A program made the translations under genes and the position numbers. Under the pieces are notes generated by a model, which was given only the letters and a program-made list of their open reading frames with translations, ran no database searches and had not been told where the DNA came from. From Leptasterias polaris (Eukaryota > Echinodermata > Asteroidea > Forcipulatida > Asteriidae): a DNA stretch of 64,000 nt. Positions 12,809 to 24,966 of the stretch are shown piece after piece; the first letter of the stretch is position 1, and every line of letters begins with the position of its first letter. The stretch is from the NCBI GenBank assembly GCA_037783415.1, contig JAZGTN010000003.1, positions 4,936,501-5,000,500 on the forward strand, in the 5' to 3' direction.

Positions 12809-15800
12809 TTATCGGAAGGTGAGTTTTCTCTTTAATTCTTCCAACATGAGCCTTCTCTCCGGTCCTTGGTTCTTGAAGATCGATCTGTTCTCCTGAGCTC
12901 GTCGAGCCAGGTACGGAAGGAGGTCATCTATTGGCCCGTACGGGGAGGACTTGTAGATGAGGTAACCCTCTCGACCTTTGTGCACAAAATAAACAAAACT
13001 GATTATAAACTAACAATACTTTCTAAGCTTAATCAACACTGTTTACTGCCTACCACAGTTTGTGGTCAACTTCTCACTCTCATGCCACACTATTCTCAAC
13101 CAGGACCTTACAATTGTTGGCTCAATGCCTCACTTTGGTTGAACTGCCTCACTGGAAGTGTCCTACTTCCCAACTTTTGTCCCAATTTAAACATCAAGTT
13201 ATCTTTCTTTTATGATTGCCGCTTTCTTTATGAATCCCTGTGCCATGAGCATCCCTGTGCAATGCTTGGCAAACAACGCTGCTATGTCCAGTTTTCTTTA
13301 ATATTATTACTAATGTTTAAACGGATCACGAAAGAGGGGTCTTGTGCACAGAAGTCAAGCTCTGGTGTTGTCACAGTGTGGGTTCAGGGCCCATTGTGGC
13401 GCATGTGTCCTTAAGACAAGATCGACAATTGCTTTGGCCTGATGGGACGCAAAGCTGAAAATCCCAAGGAACCAAGTATATTGTGTATAATGTACATCCT
13501 TTACAAAAGCTGTACAATTGGGTCTCATAAATCATTCTAGCTGTGTGTACGTTGTTAAGGAGTGCTTGAATGCCTGTAAAAATTACAATGTTGTAACAAA
13601 TTCTTACTTAATAATGTCAATTTCTTACCTAGCGCATAAGTGATGTGGTCCGCCATGCCCAAGATTTGACCAAAGATAACCTCACCAGATGTACGAGATA
13701 ATCCCAACACCTGCATCCTAGAGAAAAAGGGGGGGGGGGGGAGACTCTACCATTAAAACCAAGAAACATTTTTTCAAGGAGGAATTAATGGCTTGTGGCT
13801 GCGGCTGTGTTGCCATTAACATGCGGTGAGGCATAGGTTACCCTTGGCAACAGCCGCAGCCACTAATTCGGACACGGCCTTTCAATTGCCTTACTTTAAT
13901 GCTGCTTTCTGTACTGACTCTTCATTATGAGTTGCTACAATGATTGCACATTTGCCAGGATTCTTGTGTATGTGAGTCAGCATGAAGTCAACGGCGCTAT
14001 TGTACATCTCACTTGTAGCTTCAAAGCTTGGATGGCATGGATCTTTACAGAGAGGAGAAACAACAAAAAATGTTAGACAGAAATTCACAGAAACCAGTCT
14101 GGGAATTTTTTATCCCCGATGAAATCATTACATAAACTAATCCCTCTCTTAAGACCATTTTCCAAAGAGTTGCAGGCCCGATATGTTATGGAGGCAACCT
14201 GGTCATTGCCTTGGTGCCCTTTGAAATTTTGTTTTCCCCTCACCAAGGGAAAACTAATGTACCTTGCCAAAAGTGACGGTTCTGGAGTAGAACAATCATT
14301 TGAAACCATTCAACTGCTGGGGTTGTGTACAGTGGGCATGGCACAACTGCAAAGATCCAATTGTGTACATGTGTAGGTGCATTTACCACATGATCATAGT
14401 GCAGGCTGGCAGTATAAATACATTGTATAAGCAGTCCACTAGCCCACAAGTCTAATTGTGGCTCAGAAAATTGCCTCGTTGCCCCTTGAAATGTTCCAAT
14501 ATTTTACAATTTCCTCATACAGGTGACCTTTTACAAAGGAGAAACACCTTGTTGGTGCCCTTGCGCTTTCAGGAACAATTAAATTGCATTGGGCCTGCAA
14601 GGCCCTGGTCCGGGGTTTGAACCAGTGGGTCTTTGAACCAGCCCTGTATATGTAACCCCTCCATTGGTTTTCTTCCATTCAACCAAAGCTGTGGGTCCAA
14701 TTTCATAGAGCTTCTTAGGCACAAAAAGTAGCTAAGCACAACAAAATTATGCTCACTAGAAAAAGGTCACCAGCTAAAACACCATTTTGCATGTACAATA
14801 TGTGACTGGTATCCTGCTTATGCTTAGCAGCCATTTTTAAAGCAATGTTTTTTGCTTTTAAAGTAGTTTTATATGAACTGCTCTTTTTACCTTCTAATTG
14901 ATGCCCGTTTGCATATTCTTTCTCTCCCTCTAGATAGGCCCCTCTGACTATCTTAACTCCAAAACATAAATCCTGTTTCTCTGCCCACTGCAAGTCCTTT
15001 TTGAGTTCATCAAAGGTTTTCTAAGGAGAAATATAAACATGTTACTAAGTGTCACTGGAATTTATCCTGATTCCAGGATTTGTTAACATCTTGTTTTGGC
15101 TTCAAACTGCCTTGGAAGGTTTGAAACTGCCTGCATGGTTGAGTCCAGTTTGTGGTAGTGATGTGACACACATGATTTTACCCAAGAAAACAACTCTCTA
15201 CAATGATAACTCTCAAGAATAGCTCTAGTTTTGACATTATTAACATTAATGAACTTGATGTTCAGAAAGTGTTTTCACGCCTAGATGTGAATAAGGCCTC
15301 AGGGTCAGATGGTATTGCAAACATTATTTTAAAGAATGTAGTCATCAACTGTCAAATGTTTTCAAAAGCATTTTTCAAATGACCTTAGATAGAGGTACAA
15401 TTCCCCAAATGTGGAAAACCTCTATGATAATTCCGGTTCCTAAGGGGAAAACAGTTTCAGTTTTGAACGACTACGGACTCATTGCATTGACATCTAATAT
15501 TATGAAATGCCTTGAGAGGCTGGTACTCAAAATACTCATTGACCAGGCTGGTTCATTTATTGACAATTTTCAATTTGCATATCGGTGTAATAGAGGGGTC
15601 GACGATGCAGTACTTGTCTATCTCAATAAGTTGTACAGCCACCTGGATACACCTAAATCATATGCCAGGTCTCTCTTTGTTGATTTTTCGAGCGCCTTTA
15701 ATACAATCCAACCCCATATACTAGTCAACGATGGCAAAGGTAAATTTGAACGAGTAAGAAAAATGGCCCAATGCTTTTTGTACACACATCGTTGCAGACA

Positions 15801-18800
15801 TCCTTGGTGATTGTCCCTTTCCTTCTTTCATGGTTTGGCAATTTATCATGAAACCCTTTGTTCTTTGTACACACATCGTTGCAGACATCCTTGGTGATTG
15901 TCCCTTTCATTCTTTCATGGTTTGGCAACTTATCAGGAAACCCTTTGTTCAAGTCATCAGTATCCACAAGTAGAAATCCTTGACCCGCACACAAAGTACT
16001 TTTTTTAGTCAAATATCATAATCAAAAGATTGGTACTGTACAGTGATTTATGTATAATAGTCACTCATTTAGACTCTTTCCACCAGACTGCTGTACGTGT
16101 TGGAATGGTATTAAGCCTTTGAAAACAAACTCATACATGGTACGTGTTACTTCTCAGGAGTAAACATTTTAACAACAAATGATAATCGTTTTTGTTTTTG
16201 AAACAAAAGCAAGAGATTTACCTTTAAATAACACTGATAGGTATTCCATATGTAAGGTCTTTCCTTATTGAACTTCATCATGAGTGCCAATGTTAGCAGT
16301 GACAACCCTGGGTTAATGTTAGTCTTCTCTGCATCCACCAGTATCTGTATATTGTTCAGTATTGCATGCTGGGTACAAAAAAGAAAAAAACGCTATTTAG
16401 TATGTGGTACAGTTAAAAAACAATGTAAAACATTGGTAATTGTCACAGGCCAGTATCCACACTTGATATGACCCAACAACAAAAATTAACTCCTGTGAAA
16501 GTTTAAGCTATATATATCAGTCCTCAGAGTATGAGAAAACAGTGAAAAAATCCATTAGACTGTTAGATGTTTTTTTACTGTTTTCAAACATCGGATTTTA
16601 TCACCAGTGACTACAATGTAATTGTTTTACTCATTTCCTAAAAACTATAGCATTTCAAGCAAAACTCTTTCAAGAGAAGTTTTCCACCATGACCATCTTT
16701 ATACCATATGTGCAAATCTATGAACATTGATATTTTTACTCTTACCAGTGTTCCAGGATTGGAATTCATCAGGCCAGCTCATACTTCACGGGGGCAACTG
16801 AGGCCTCCTATGCCTCATATTCATTGCCTTCTTGGTGCCTCTTTGAAATGTTCCAATACAAATTAAAATTTCCCTCATATTATAGACGTGCCGAGTCTTT
16901 CCTAAGGAAAAAAAACCTGTCTTGCCCTTACAAGAATGAAGTAATCAAGACTGACATTTTACCAACAAAAACCATGGCATCACTCTAAAAGCTAACAAAT
17001 TATAGACCATGTTTCTACCTGTTACCTTTGTTTACAAAGTGGTGACCTTGTACATTCTAATGCGTTTCCTGATGGTCAAGATACTACACAGGCTATATGG
17101 GAAAATTTACATTATGTGTCATAATTTTCACATAAATGCAAGACTTACAGAAGCAACAGCTGTACAGCTTTTGAGATGTCCCCCCTTTCTTCATATCAAA
17201 AGTTGAGAAAAATCAGACTGCAATCTCCATAAAACATACGATTTATTGTATTCTTCCATTGAGCTGCGTACAAGCTGTGCCTGAAGGAAGTCCAGGCTCT
17301 GTGGCTCTTTTGTAAACATGTGATGTCACAGGTCACATGGTCTATAGAGTTTATACCAAAACCAATCTTCTAGAGAAATAGCTCTTTGTGAACACTGTCT
17401 TCAGGACATATCTCAATTCATTGCCAAAAGCATGTTCTGCCAGAAAGGAACAGAAAAAATATTCTGGCACCTGGATGTGTTCGATATCATTTGAGGCAAT
17501 CATGTTACCATTAGCTAGTGGGAGTGCCGTCCGGTTGGCATCTAGTTGTTTCTTTCCTCACCTTTCACCTCTAGAACCCCGGTTTGAACCCTGCTGGGGA
17601 ACTATGTGGATTGGGTTTTCAGTCCCGGGATCGTGACACTTGTGTCTCTGAGCAAGACACTTAACTATAATTGCTTCTCTCCACCCAGGGGTAAAATGGG
17701 TACCTGTGAGGGCAGAGATGGTTCTTGTGATTGATTTAGCTTAGTAGCGCATATATTGCAGCACAGGCTGTATACTCCCCAGGGAGCTGAGATGGTTTAA
17801 GGAATGAAATAAATGGCCCAGTGACCAGGGGTAATAATGAGCGCTTTGAGACGCCCTTGGGTGTGATAAAGCGCGATATAAATCCATATTATTATTATTA
17901 TTATTATTACCTGATTGCGTGGGTTTTCCCCTCGGGTTTTCCCTCCCACAGCTAAAATTGAACCTTTCATCCTTGACTTCTCTCCATGGGGTTCTTGGCT
18001 AGTATAGTGCTTACATGTAGTTCACTTATCAGTGAGGATCCTTGGCATCGCAACCAAATTAATGCATAAATATAGTATCTTTATATAAAATTTTTTTATT
18101 TTATTAATTATTTATTAATTTATTTGTTTTATTTATGTATTTATTAGTTATTTTTTCATCTATTTTTTTGGTTTTGTTTCAGTTATTTAGTTTTTTACCT
18201 GTATTGTATTATTTTATTTATTTATATGTTTTTATTTATTTATATTTATTTATTATTATTTTGTTGTAGGGGCAATTGGTGGACAATCGAATATATCTGA
18301 ATTCCAATGTACCAAAAACAATAACTACAAGACTTGTTAAAATATTCACATCAACATAAGGAGATACTGAAGGGCCACTGGGTGCAAAGAACCAACATTG
18401 AATCTATTTCGCACTTCACTTGTGATATGTTTCAGTGGGGAAGATAAAATGGGGTGGGGGAAGATAAAATGGGGTGGGGGAAAATGCTCCCCCACCTCCA
18501 CAGACTACTTACTGTTCAACAAGTATGAAATGTGGGGTTTTTTTTATTAGAGAGAAAGTTGACGACTGTACTGTTTAAATTTATTTTTGTTTACCTCACA
18601 TATTTTGTTTAGTCTCCTCAAGGCGAGCTGAAGATGGTTATATTCAGCGTCGGCCAAGAGAGGGATTGGTGCCATCTGCCCGTCTAATCCTTGGGCTAGA
18701 TTACTCACACTAAGGGGAGTCTCATTGTCGTAGTGTAAATTGTACTCGGCGAGTTTTTCCGCTAACCTGGCCTGTAGAATAAGGATCAAAATATTAAAAT

Positions 18801-21711
18801 ATTTTTGTCAATAAAATTCTTGCTGCATTTTTTATTACCTTTTGGAGTGTGGTAGATGAAGGGCAGATCTTAAATTGAGTCAGTTGACTTTCATCATCCA
18901 TGTAACTTAACTTATTTCAATTTCTTTTATTAATTTTTACTTTATTTGATGATGTTTTGAAACTGTCTTTTACACATGTGTACTTAGATCAAGATTTTGG
19001 TAAATAGAAAGACTGGTTTTTTCTATAAAATTATTTTATAGTGTTTATTTAATCTCTAATTTATGATATGATATGAATACAAAGTGAGTGGTGAATGGGG
19101 GGGGGGGGGTTGGCTATGTAGGCTGAAAACCGTTCATAATGATCTTTTGTTTTCCGCTGTTTCACTGCAAGGGTGAACGGACTCTCAATAGACCGATCCA
19201 TTAAGCCCCGCCTCCTTACGAGTTGACCAATCACAGCCGCGAAACTCGATTACCATTAGTGCAAAGATCACCAAACGGCTCAAATGGTGATCAGATTTCG
19301 CGGTTGTGATTGGTCAATGAGAAATGGGCGTGGCTTAATGGATCGGTGTATTGCCTTGAAGCATGGAGTTAAATAGCTCAAATAAAAACAAAAATAATAG
19401 CCCATATTGCAAACTACTGGAGTCAGGCCAGCAGTCAAGAGGGCAATTCAACCCCTGGATTCTGGTGTTCTAACCAGGGGCCAATTATTACTGTAAGAAA
19501 ATAAATGACGTAACAATGCAAATCCATGGTGAATGCGCAAGCTGGACGCCTAGTTTTCTTGCTAACCTGTGAAAAACTCTTACGCTTATTAAGCAAATTT
19601 TTCTGCTACAGTTAGCATGAAAATTTGCTTACAATTAAGCCGCGCTAGGAAATTTGGCCCAGATGGTTTAACATACCATAACATCTGCCTTGGCGAATGA
19701 AGTAATTTTGAGTTGGCTCACTGGGCTGAACCTGTCTGCTAACTGAGCTGAGAGATCGTTGTTGGCCATGTAGTTTCTGGCATTCTTATCGTATCTTGGT
19801 TCGTCATACCTGACTTGTTGAAAAAAAATTAAAAATATATTTTAAACTTCAACTTGAGGTTGGGAAATTTTTAGGAATGTATAATTCTTGAACTGTTGCT
19901 TCTGCAAATGATAACCATGCAACTACACTATATCAGATGCGAACCTGTCTTGGCCCTCCCCGACGTCTTCCTCAGCTGTGATGGATAAGATAGTCGCTAC
20001 ACCTGCATTTTTGAATTTTTTAACGAGTTCCTTTGCTTCGACCTCTCCGTTTCCTGCGATGAAGTGGCCGTAGAATGTGCACCGTGCAAAGAATTCAAAC
20101 AGCCGCTGCCCAAGAAGACGCTGTGAAATACTCATGATCTGTTTGGGTCAGCAACAAAAATAAGAATAATTGGATAGCTATTGTGCCTGCAAAACAATCA
20201 AAAGTGGACCAGACCAACGGCCATGACATGGTTATAACTTATAAGTGATATTAATTCTTATAATTTGTTGTTGCACGTTATCATTTTCATAGTTGTATGA
20301 AAAAAAATTCTTAAATCTTACCCCCAAATTGCAACTAAAAACAAAAACTTCTTTAAAATAGACAAGCGTCAAAATTACAAGACGATATTGACAAATTACA
20401 GAACTGGTCTGAAGTTTGGCTTCTCAAGTTCAACGCTAGCAAATGTAAGGTTATGCACATGGGAAACAACAATCCAAGAAACAACTACACTATGGGAGGA
20501 ACTAGACTGGACGACATTGATCAAGAAAAGGACTTGGAGGTTTATATTACAAGTGACAGCAAGACAAGTCTACAATGCACCAAGGCATCCCAGAAAGCAA
20601 TGAACTGTTTACGTGTCATCAAGAGGATGTTCAACCACATTGACAAAGATGGCTTCATCACACTTTACAAAACATACATCAGACCTCACTTAGAGTACTG
20701 CATCCAAGCTTGGAATCCGGCACTAAGGACGTCAATACACTTGAAAAGGTGCAGGGCCACCAAGCTGTTACCAGGGATGGCACCTAAGCTACGCACAGAG
20801 ACTGGATGCTTTGAAACTGTACAGCCTAGAACAAAGAAGGATCCGAGGTGACCTCATCAAGTCATTCAAAATTCTCACAGGGCGAGAGAAGACAGACCAT
20901 TACATGCAAGATTCTTCAAACTAGCAGAGGAAACCAATACTAGAGGACACACAATGAAACTATTCAAGCCAAGACTGACCAAATCCACTCAGATGTAGAC
21001 AAAACGTCTTCTCCCAAAGGGTAATCAATGAGTGGAATAATCTCCCACAGCAAGCCGTGAGCGCATTAAGTGTTAACTCCTTCAAAAACGAACTTGACAG
21101 TCACTGGAAGAGATATGGGGTTTTAAAGGCACATTAGCCTAAGTAAGTAAGTAAGTAAGTAAGCGCCTCAGAGCCTTTTGTCTTTTTAAAGTCTAGAAAT
21201 TATAATATTTATATGCCTTTTTTGTAGTAATTTTACTAGTCTGTTGAAATTCTATTTATCACACCTTTAAACTGTTGTCGACGAATGTACTGTAGCTGCA
21301 TAATTTCAGCACAAATAATCCACGTGAAAGCTCTCTGACGGTCTTATCTCGGAAGGCTTCGGGTGTTGAAAAGGTAAACTGTTGATTGCCAACTTCAGAA
21401 TGTGAACTTCGAAAACTCCGGGGGACTTCAACTTGAAGGCGGCAATCTGAGCCGGGAATTGTACCAACGGGAGTTCTCGGCTGCCTCGGCCAAGAATTCC
21501 CGGGGGAGTTCACCATCTGTCGTCCGAACAACAACGGGTCACAGCAGTGAAGTCCAGCGGCCAAGCCCCCACCGTGGTGATGGGGAAGCGTTTGGATCCC
21601 AGGTGCATTTTGAAGTTTAACTGTCAAAATTGCCTGTTTGTTTGAATGCAAACACTTGAAGGGAAACAACTTCGAAAGAACGGGCTGCGATCGCAACATC
21701 ACGGTGCTCAT
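12809..21711 (-). CDS. PRODH: Proline dehydrogenase, mitochondrial (complete, nine exons, 543 aa)
   Basis: This FAD enzyme oxidises L-proline to delta-1-pyrroline-5-carboxylate and passes electrons to ubiquinone in the mitochondrial inner membrane. On the minus strand the exons are 21265-21711, 19945-20138, 19677-19809, 18595-18771, 16222-16368, 14891-15020, 13895-14042, 13629-13717 and 12809-12975. All have GT-AG borders and every phase matches; the stop is TAA. The N-terminus (MSTVMLRSQPVLSKLFPF) is basic and free of acidic residues, as in a mitochondrial presequence. Family signatures are FSTPEAFRDKTVRELSRGL in exon 1, LLGQRLFEFFARCTFYGHFI in exon 2, FGVKIVRGAYLEGEKE, EDPCHPSFEATSEMYN, VATHNEE, and near the C-terminus YLARRAQEN (Y510, R513, R514, E517), the substrate-binding motif of PutA/PRODH proteins. 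The start ATG has A at -3. Length is slightly shorter than the roughly 600-aa human enzyme. Introns contain LINE pieces but all exons look intact. It could be the PRODH2 paralogue; the basic call is secure. Confidence 0.93.
13786..13870. repeat. Hairpin repeat in a proline dehydrogenase intron
   Basis: 'ggcttgtggctgcggctgtg' is mirrored by 'ggcaacagccgcagccacta' around a loop of about 35 bp. The flank 'aattcggacacggcc' also occurs at about 41564 inside the element at 41074-42110, so the two may be related. Confidence 0.6.
14697..14845 (+). repeat. Family A dispersed repeat copy
   Basis: The copy contains 'tccaatttcatagagctt', 'agctaagcacaacaaaatta', 'ccattttgcatgtacaata' and 'actggtatcctgcttatgc' in the same order as the copies near 8367 and 61503. 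Confidence 0.7.
15200..15730 (+). pseudogene. Non-LTR retrotransposon (CR1/L2-type) reverse transcriptase fragment
   Basis: The region first reads 'VFSRLDVNKASGSDGI' and then, after a frameshift or stop near 15378, IPQMWKTSMIIPVPKG, LVLKILIDQ and ARSLFVDFSSAFNTIQPHIL. These match RT motifs 0-2 and motif A (FVDFSSAFNT) of CR1/L2-like LINEs. The core RT motif YxDD and the endonuclease are missing. It is inserted, opposite in orientation, in the proline dehydrogenase intron between exons 16222-16368 and 14891-15020. Family assignment within non-LTR elements is approximate. Confidence 0.85.
15778..15951. repeat. Tandem duplication, two 87-bp units
   Basis: Units 15778-15864 and 15865-15951 are nearly identical ('ttgtacacacatcgttgcag' at each start). 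Because 87 is a multiple of three, the minus-strand frame stays open through both. That peptide resembles nothing I know and has no supported splice sites. The duplication lies next to the LINE fragment in the proline dehydrogenase intron. Confidence 0.8.
17560..17912 (+). repeat. tRNA-related SINE with (ATT)n tail
   Basis: It contains 'gcaagacacttaactataat', 'ggggtaaaatgggtacctg', 'ctccccagggagctgagatg' and a tail 'gagcgctttgagacgccctt ... aaagcgcgatataaat' ending in (ATT)n at 17887-17908. This is the usual SINE architecture of head, body, LINE-like tail and microsatellite. It is intronic to proline dehydrogenase. Confidence 0.75.
19186..19353. mobile_element. Palindromic MITE
   Basis: The left arm 'caatagaccgatccattaag' is mirrored by 'cttaatggatcggtgtattg' on the right. 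The match continues inward through 'gttgaccaatcacagccgcg' and 'cgcggttgtgattggtcaat'. The element contains inverted CCAAT boxes. It lies in the intron between exons 19677-19809 and 18595-18771. Confidence 0.75.
20366..21163 (+). pseudogene. CR1/L2-like LINE 3' end with (TAAG)n tail
   Basis: The sequence reads LQNWSEVWLLKFNASKCKVM, then GFITLYKTYIRPHLEYCIQA and, after frameshifts, 'SQRVINEWNNLPQQAVSAL'. This is the conserved C-terminal part of CR1/L2 reverse transcriptases. It ends in a (TAAG)n microsatellite at about 21139-21163, the usual 3' tail form of such elements. It is a 5'-truncated, frameshifted copy in the first intron of proline dehydrogenase, opposite to that gene. Confidence 0.85.
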
Positions 21712-22045
21712 TTTTGGGAGCGCTTGCCCTGAGTGTATTGACGTAGAAATCTTTTTAACAAGACACCGGAGTATGCGATAACCTCAGCTGATGTTTAGAC
21801 CGTGGCATTAAAACTCCGGCGCTAATACTTTTATTTAATTATGTTTACAAACATAGAAATCTACAAATGGATCTAACAGCTGAGCTCCTCACAGAACCGG
21901 AAAGTACATAATACGGTGGGAGAAAGTCGTACCCTCTTAGTAGTATGATCACCGGACCGAAAAGGTGCCTTCTGAAAATTCATTTGCAGCCCGATCCATA
22001 TAGGCACCTGGGAGTTTTTCTTACACAGACACCTTACTCGCATTA
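21712..22045. other. Upstream region of proline dehydrogenase
   Basis: About 330 bp separate the proline dehydrogenase ATG (minus strand) from the target duplication of the composite element. The stretch must hold the 5' UTR and at least the core promoter unless an upstream non-coding exon exists beyond the element. I see no obvious TATA box. Confidence 0.45.
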
Positions 22046-22054
22046 GTATCCTCC
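22046..22054. repeat. 9-bp target-site duplication, left copy
   Basis: gtatcctcc sits directly before the element end TAGACTTGT; the identical 9 bases follow the mirrored end at 29778-29786. Confidence 0.85.
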
Positions 22055-22589
22055 TAGACTTGTTGACAAGTCGTTAATGATGGTCGCGGTGAGTCGAGTC
22101 GCATCTGGTGCTGTCGCGTAAAAGAATGCTCTCGCGAGATCACTGCTCTCGCGCGAAGTTGCTGGCTGCCAACTCTTCTTCGTCATTAACGACTTGTGAA
22201 ACCCGCCGGCGGTTCATATTCATTTATTCATGTACGGACGCAGTGTACATTACGGTTGCTGTAGGAACGATCATGAAGACGAGTCCATTTTATCTAAGGG
22301 TAGTAGTAATTTTAGTTACTGTAAATGTACTGAATGCTTGCGCTTGAGACATCTTTGGGTGTGTTTTGTGGGTGTTAACTCCTTCATTAATTTAGTAACT
22401 AAAGAAATAAAGTAAACTTATCTTAAAATTCATTATTATAATAATTGTTTAAGATGTGTGTTTTGCCTCATAAAAATAAATAATGCCTTCCGTGAATAGT
22501 TACTGATCGCTCCAATCATTTAACCCGATGTGTTCTACAGTGATTGTGTGTATTAAGTGTGTATAAACAACAGACACGGAAACCAGTCA

Positions 22590-22725
22590 ACTCGTCCCCC
22601 TAGCAAAGTCGCCAATTTCAAAAAACACATGTACAAAGTCACCAACTACAAAGTCGCCCCTAGCAAAGTCGCCCCCTGACAACAAACTCGTCCCCTCTCA
22701 TAGTCGCCCCTCACAAGGGAATTTA
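22590..22725. repeat. Degenerate 'aaagtcgcccc' short tandem repeats
   Basis: Blocks such as 'caactcgtccccctagcaaag', 'tacaaagtcgcccctagcaa' and 'catagtcgcccctcacaa' repeat irregularly every 20-30 bp. The inverted copy is at about 26052-26185. Function unknown. Confidence 0.65.
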
Positions 22726-22734
22726 ACAAATTTG

Positions 22735-23395
22735 TGTGATTGGACTACAGGGCTTCGAAAGCTATCTTCAGGGAACAAAAGCTAGCTATCTTAAGGGAAC
22801 GAAAGAGGAATTTTGGGGAACAAAATCTCATTGCGAAGGAACGAGAGCGTATATTAAGGGAACGAAAGCATATTTCGGACGAATGAACGTATATTTCTGG
22901 CAACTAATTCAAAGTCGTATTTTGATGAAACAAACGCTTGTTTTTAGGGAAAGAAATCTCCTTTCGGTGGAAAAAATTAATATTTTTATAGAACGAAAGC
23001 ATATTTCGGACGAATGAAAGTATGTTTCGGGCAACTAATTCAAAGTCGTATTTTGATGAATCGAAAGCTTGTTTTCAGGGAAAGAAATCTCCTTTCGGTG
23101 GAAAAAATTATTTTTATTGAACGAAAGCATATTTAGAGCGAACAAAATTATATTTTGTGCGAACAAAATCATATTTCGAGGAAACGAATGCGTATCTTTC
23201 AGGGAACAAACGCGTATTTCTGGGTAACAAAATCGTATTTCGGGTGGAGAAGGCGTGTTCGAGGGAACAAAAACGTATTTTCTAGGAAAAATCTATTTTG
23301 CTACCTAGAAAAACACAACTTTGTTTACAAATTTAAAAAAATATAATTTTATGTGACAAAATTATATTTTGATTGAATTATATAATATTTTGAGG
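22735..23395 (+). repeat. Degenerate ~30-bp minisatellite (gggaacgaaagcgtatttc-like units)
   Basis: About 20 diverged units of roughly 30 bp with the core 'ggaacgaaagcatatttcgg' fill this stretch, and the inverted copy at 25400-26035 matches closely. Translated, many units read G-T-K-x-Y-x-x, so short frames stay open, but stops interrupt every frame. I therefore regard this as repeat DNA rather than a gene. Confidence 0.7.
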
Positions 23396-24380
23396 AAACG
23401 AAATGACTTTGTTGGAATTTTGTGTGTCGAGAGTGGAAAAAGAAATTCAGAGTGAGAATTGTTTTTCCACATTTTAATTTGTAATTTATTTTTCACCTGT
23501 TCCTTCAGGGGCTCTGGTTTTGTGTGTTGTTTTTTTTTTGGGGGGGGGGGCTCGTTTTTGTCTCACAAATTGTTTAACTTAATTGCACCGTCAATATAAG
23601 AGTGGTTTTCCTATTTATTGACATAAATCTTATTTAATTTCCAAATCGGGGGAAAGGAACGTACACCGAACATTGAAACGTAACGATTTTAAAACAGCGG
23701 ATTCGATCAGCGAGGTTTACCGACTAACAAACCCGCAATGACAAGGTAGTTGGTGGTCTGGCTCCCTAACCCCTCCCACATGTTCATGAGCTTCCAGGTA
23801 CAGCTATCTCTTGGCATGCTAGGGTAGGGGTTTCCGTCATGCTGAGCCCCACCGAGAGAAACTCTGCGCGCCATGGCATGCAGCTACACGATTTGCCCGT
23901 GTGTTTTACGTCATGTCCCCACACGCTGTGCACTGTCAAACACTGAAATAAAATCTTACGTTCGATTTTTTGTAATTATTTACAAGTTGTACCCATAATT
24001 TGAATACGTATTTTCTTGTGTCAAAATATTCATGAACACAATCACTCTCACCACTCAGTGTTTGGTTTTGATCGTGCATGATCAAAGCATGGAGGAAGGA
24101 AAGCAACATAAAACTCCATCCAGTACAGGATTTGATGTTTAATATTCATCTACAGTTTGAATATTCATAGATATAACGAAATTGACCAATCAGATGCGTC
24201 CGTACGAATTCGGCTGAAGTGGCCATAGGCCGTGCACAAACCGCCAGCGGGTTTCACAAGTCGGTAAATGTAGACTTGTGGACAAGTCGTTAAATGTCTG
24301 TCGCGGTGATAGCGGAACGGCTTTCTCGCAATATCCCGCGAGAGGGCTGCTCTGTGCGAGATTATTGCTCTCACGACTGG

Positions 24381-24966
24381 CAACATAGATATAAAACGTC
24401 ATCTAATGTTAGATAATATCTTCCAGGATAATAACGAGATAGGTCGTATACTTGACCAAGGATGCAAACAATTTTTATTATGTGCATGGAAAGCTAGGAC
24501 GGAATTATATAACAATATCACAGACTAGTTATGTACAATTTAAATGATACGACTGGATATAATATTATACTGATCATTAAGTTATATAAGCTGCAGTACT
24601 AGTTCTGGAAAATCAACAACAGCGCTAATTAATTAATTCCCTGTATTCTTTATACATTGTGTCTTACATTGCATGTATATATTACATTGCATTATTATTT
24701 TTTTTTTGTATTGCTTCGATATTCTGTATGTCTAAATGTTATGTATGTGTTCAAACTATGTACCTACGGGTATACAGACATGTATATGTATTTCTGCGAT
24801 GTTAATTATGTCTACTACATGCACTGTACTTTTGTATTCTAAATCGTTTATACAGCATATTTGTAACTTGAATAATTTGTATATGGACGCACCACCTATA
24901 TACTTGTAGTGTTGGGTGTGTGCCACTGTTTTAAAAGTGAGTGCCAATAAATAAATAAATAAATAA
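24381..24966 (+). repeat. AT-rich insert ending in (AATA)n
   Basis: This segment has no counterpart in the other copies of the element. It ends in an AATAAATAAATAAATAAATA run at about 24947-24966, the form of a retroposon 3' tail. Small T-rich open frames in it look fortuitous. Probably a 5'-truncated non-LTR element or SINE, inserted with loss of neighbouring sequence. Confidence 0.5.

Noticed and set aside
12866..13414. 182-codon plus-strand frame
   Set aside because: It lies antisense to the last proline dehydrogenase exon and its intron, with no recognisable domain.
22590..23400. CRISPR-like array (regular 30-bp units)
   Set aside because: The units are diverged, lack unique spacers and lie in a eukaryotic transposon.
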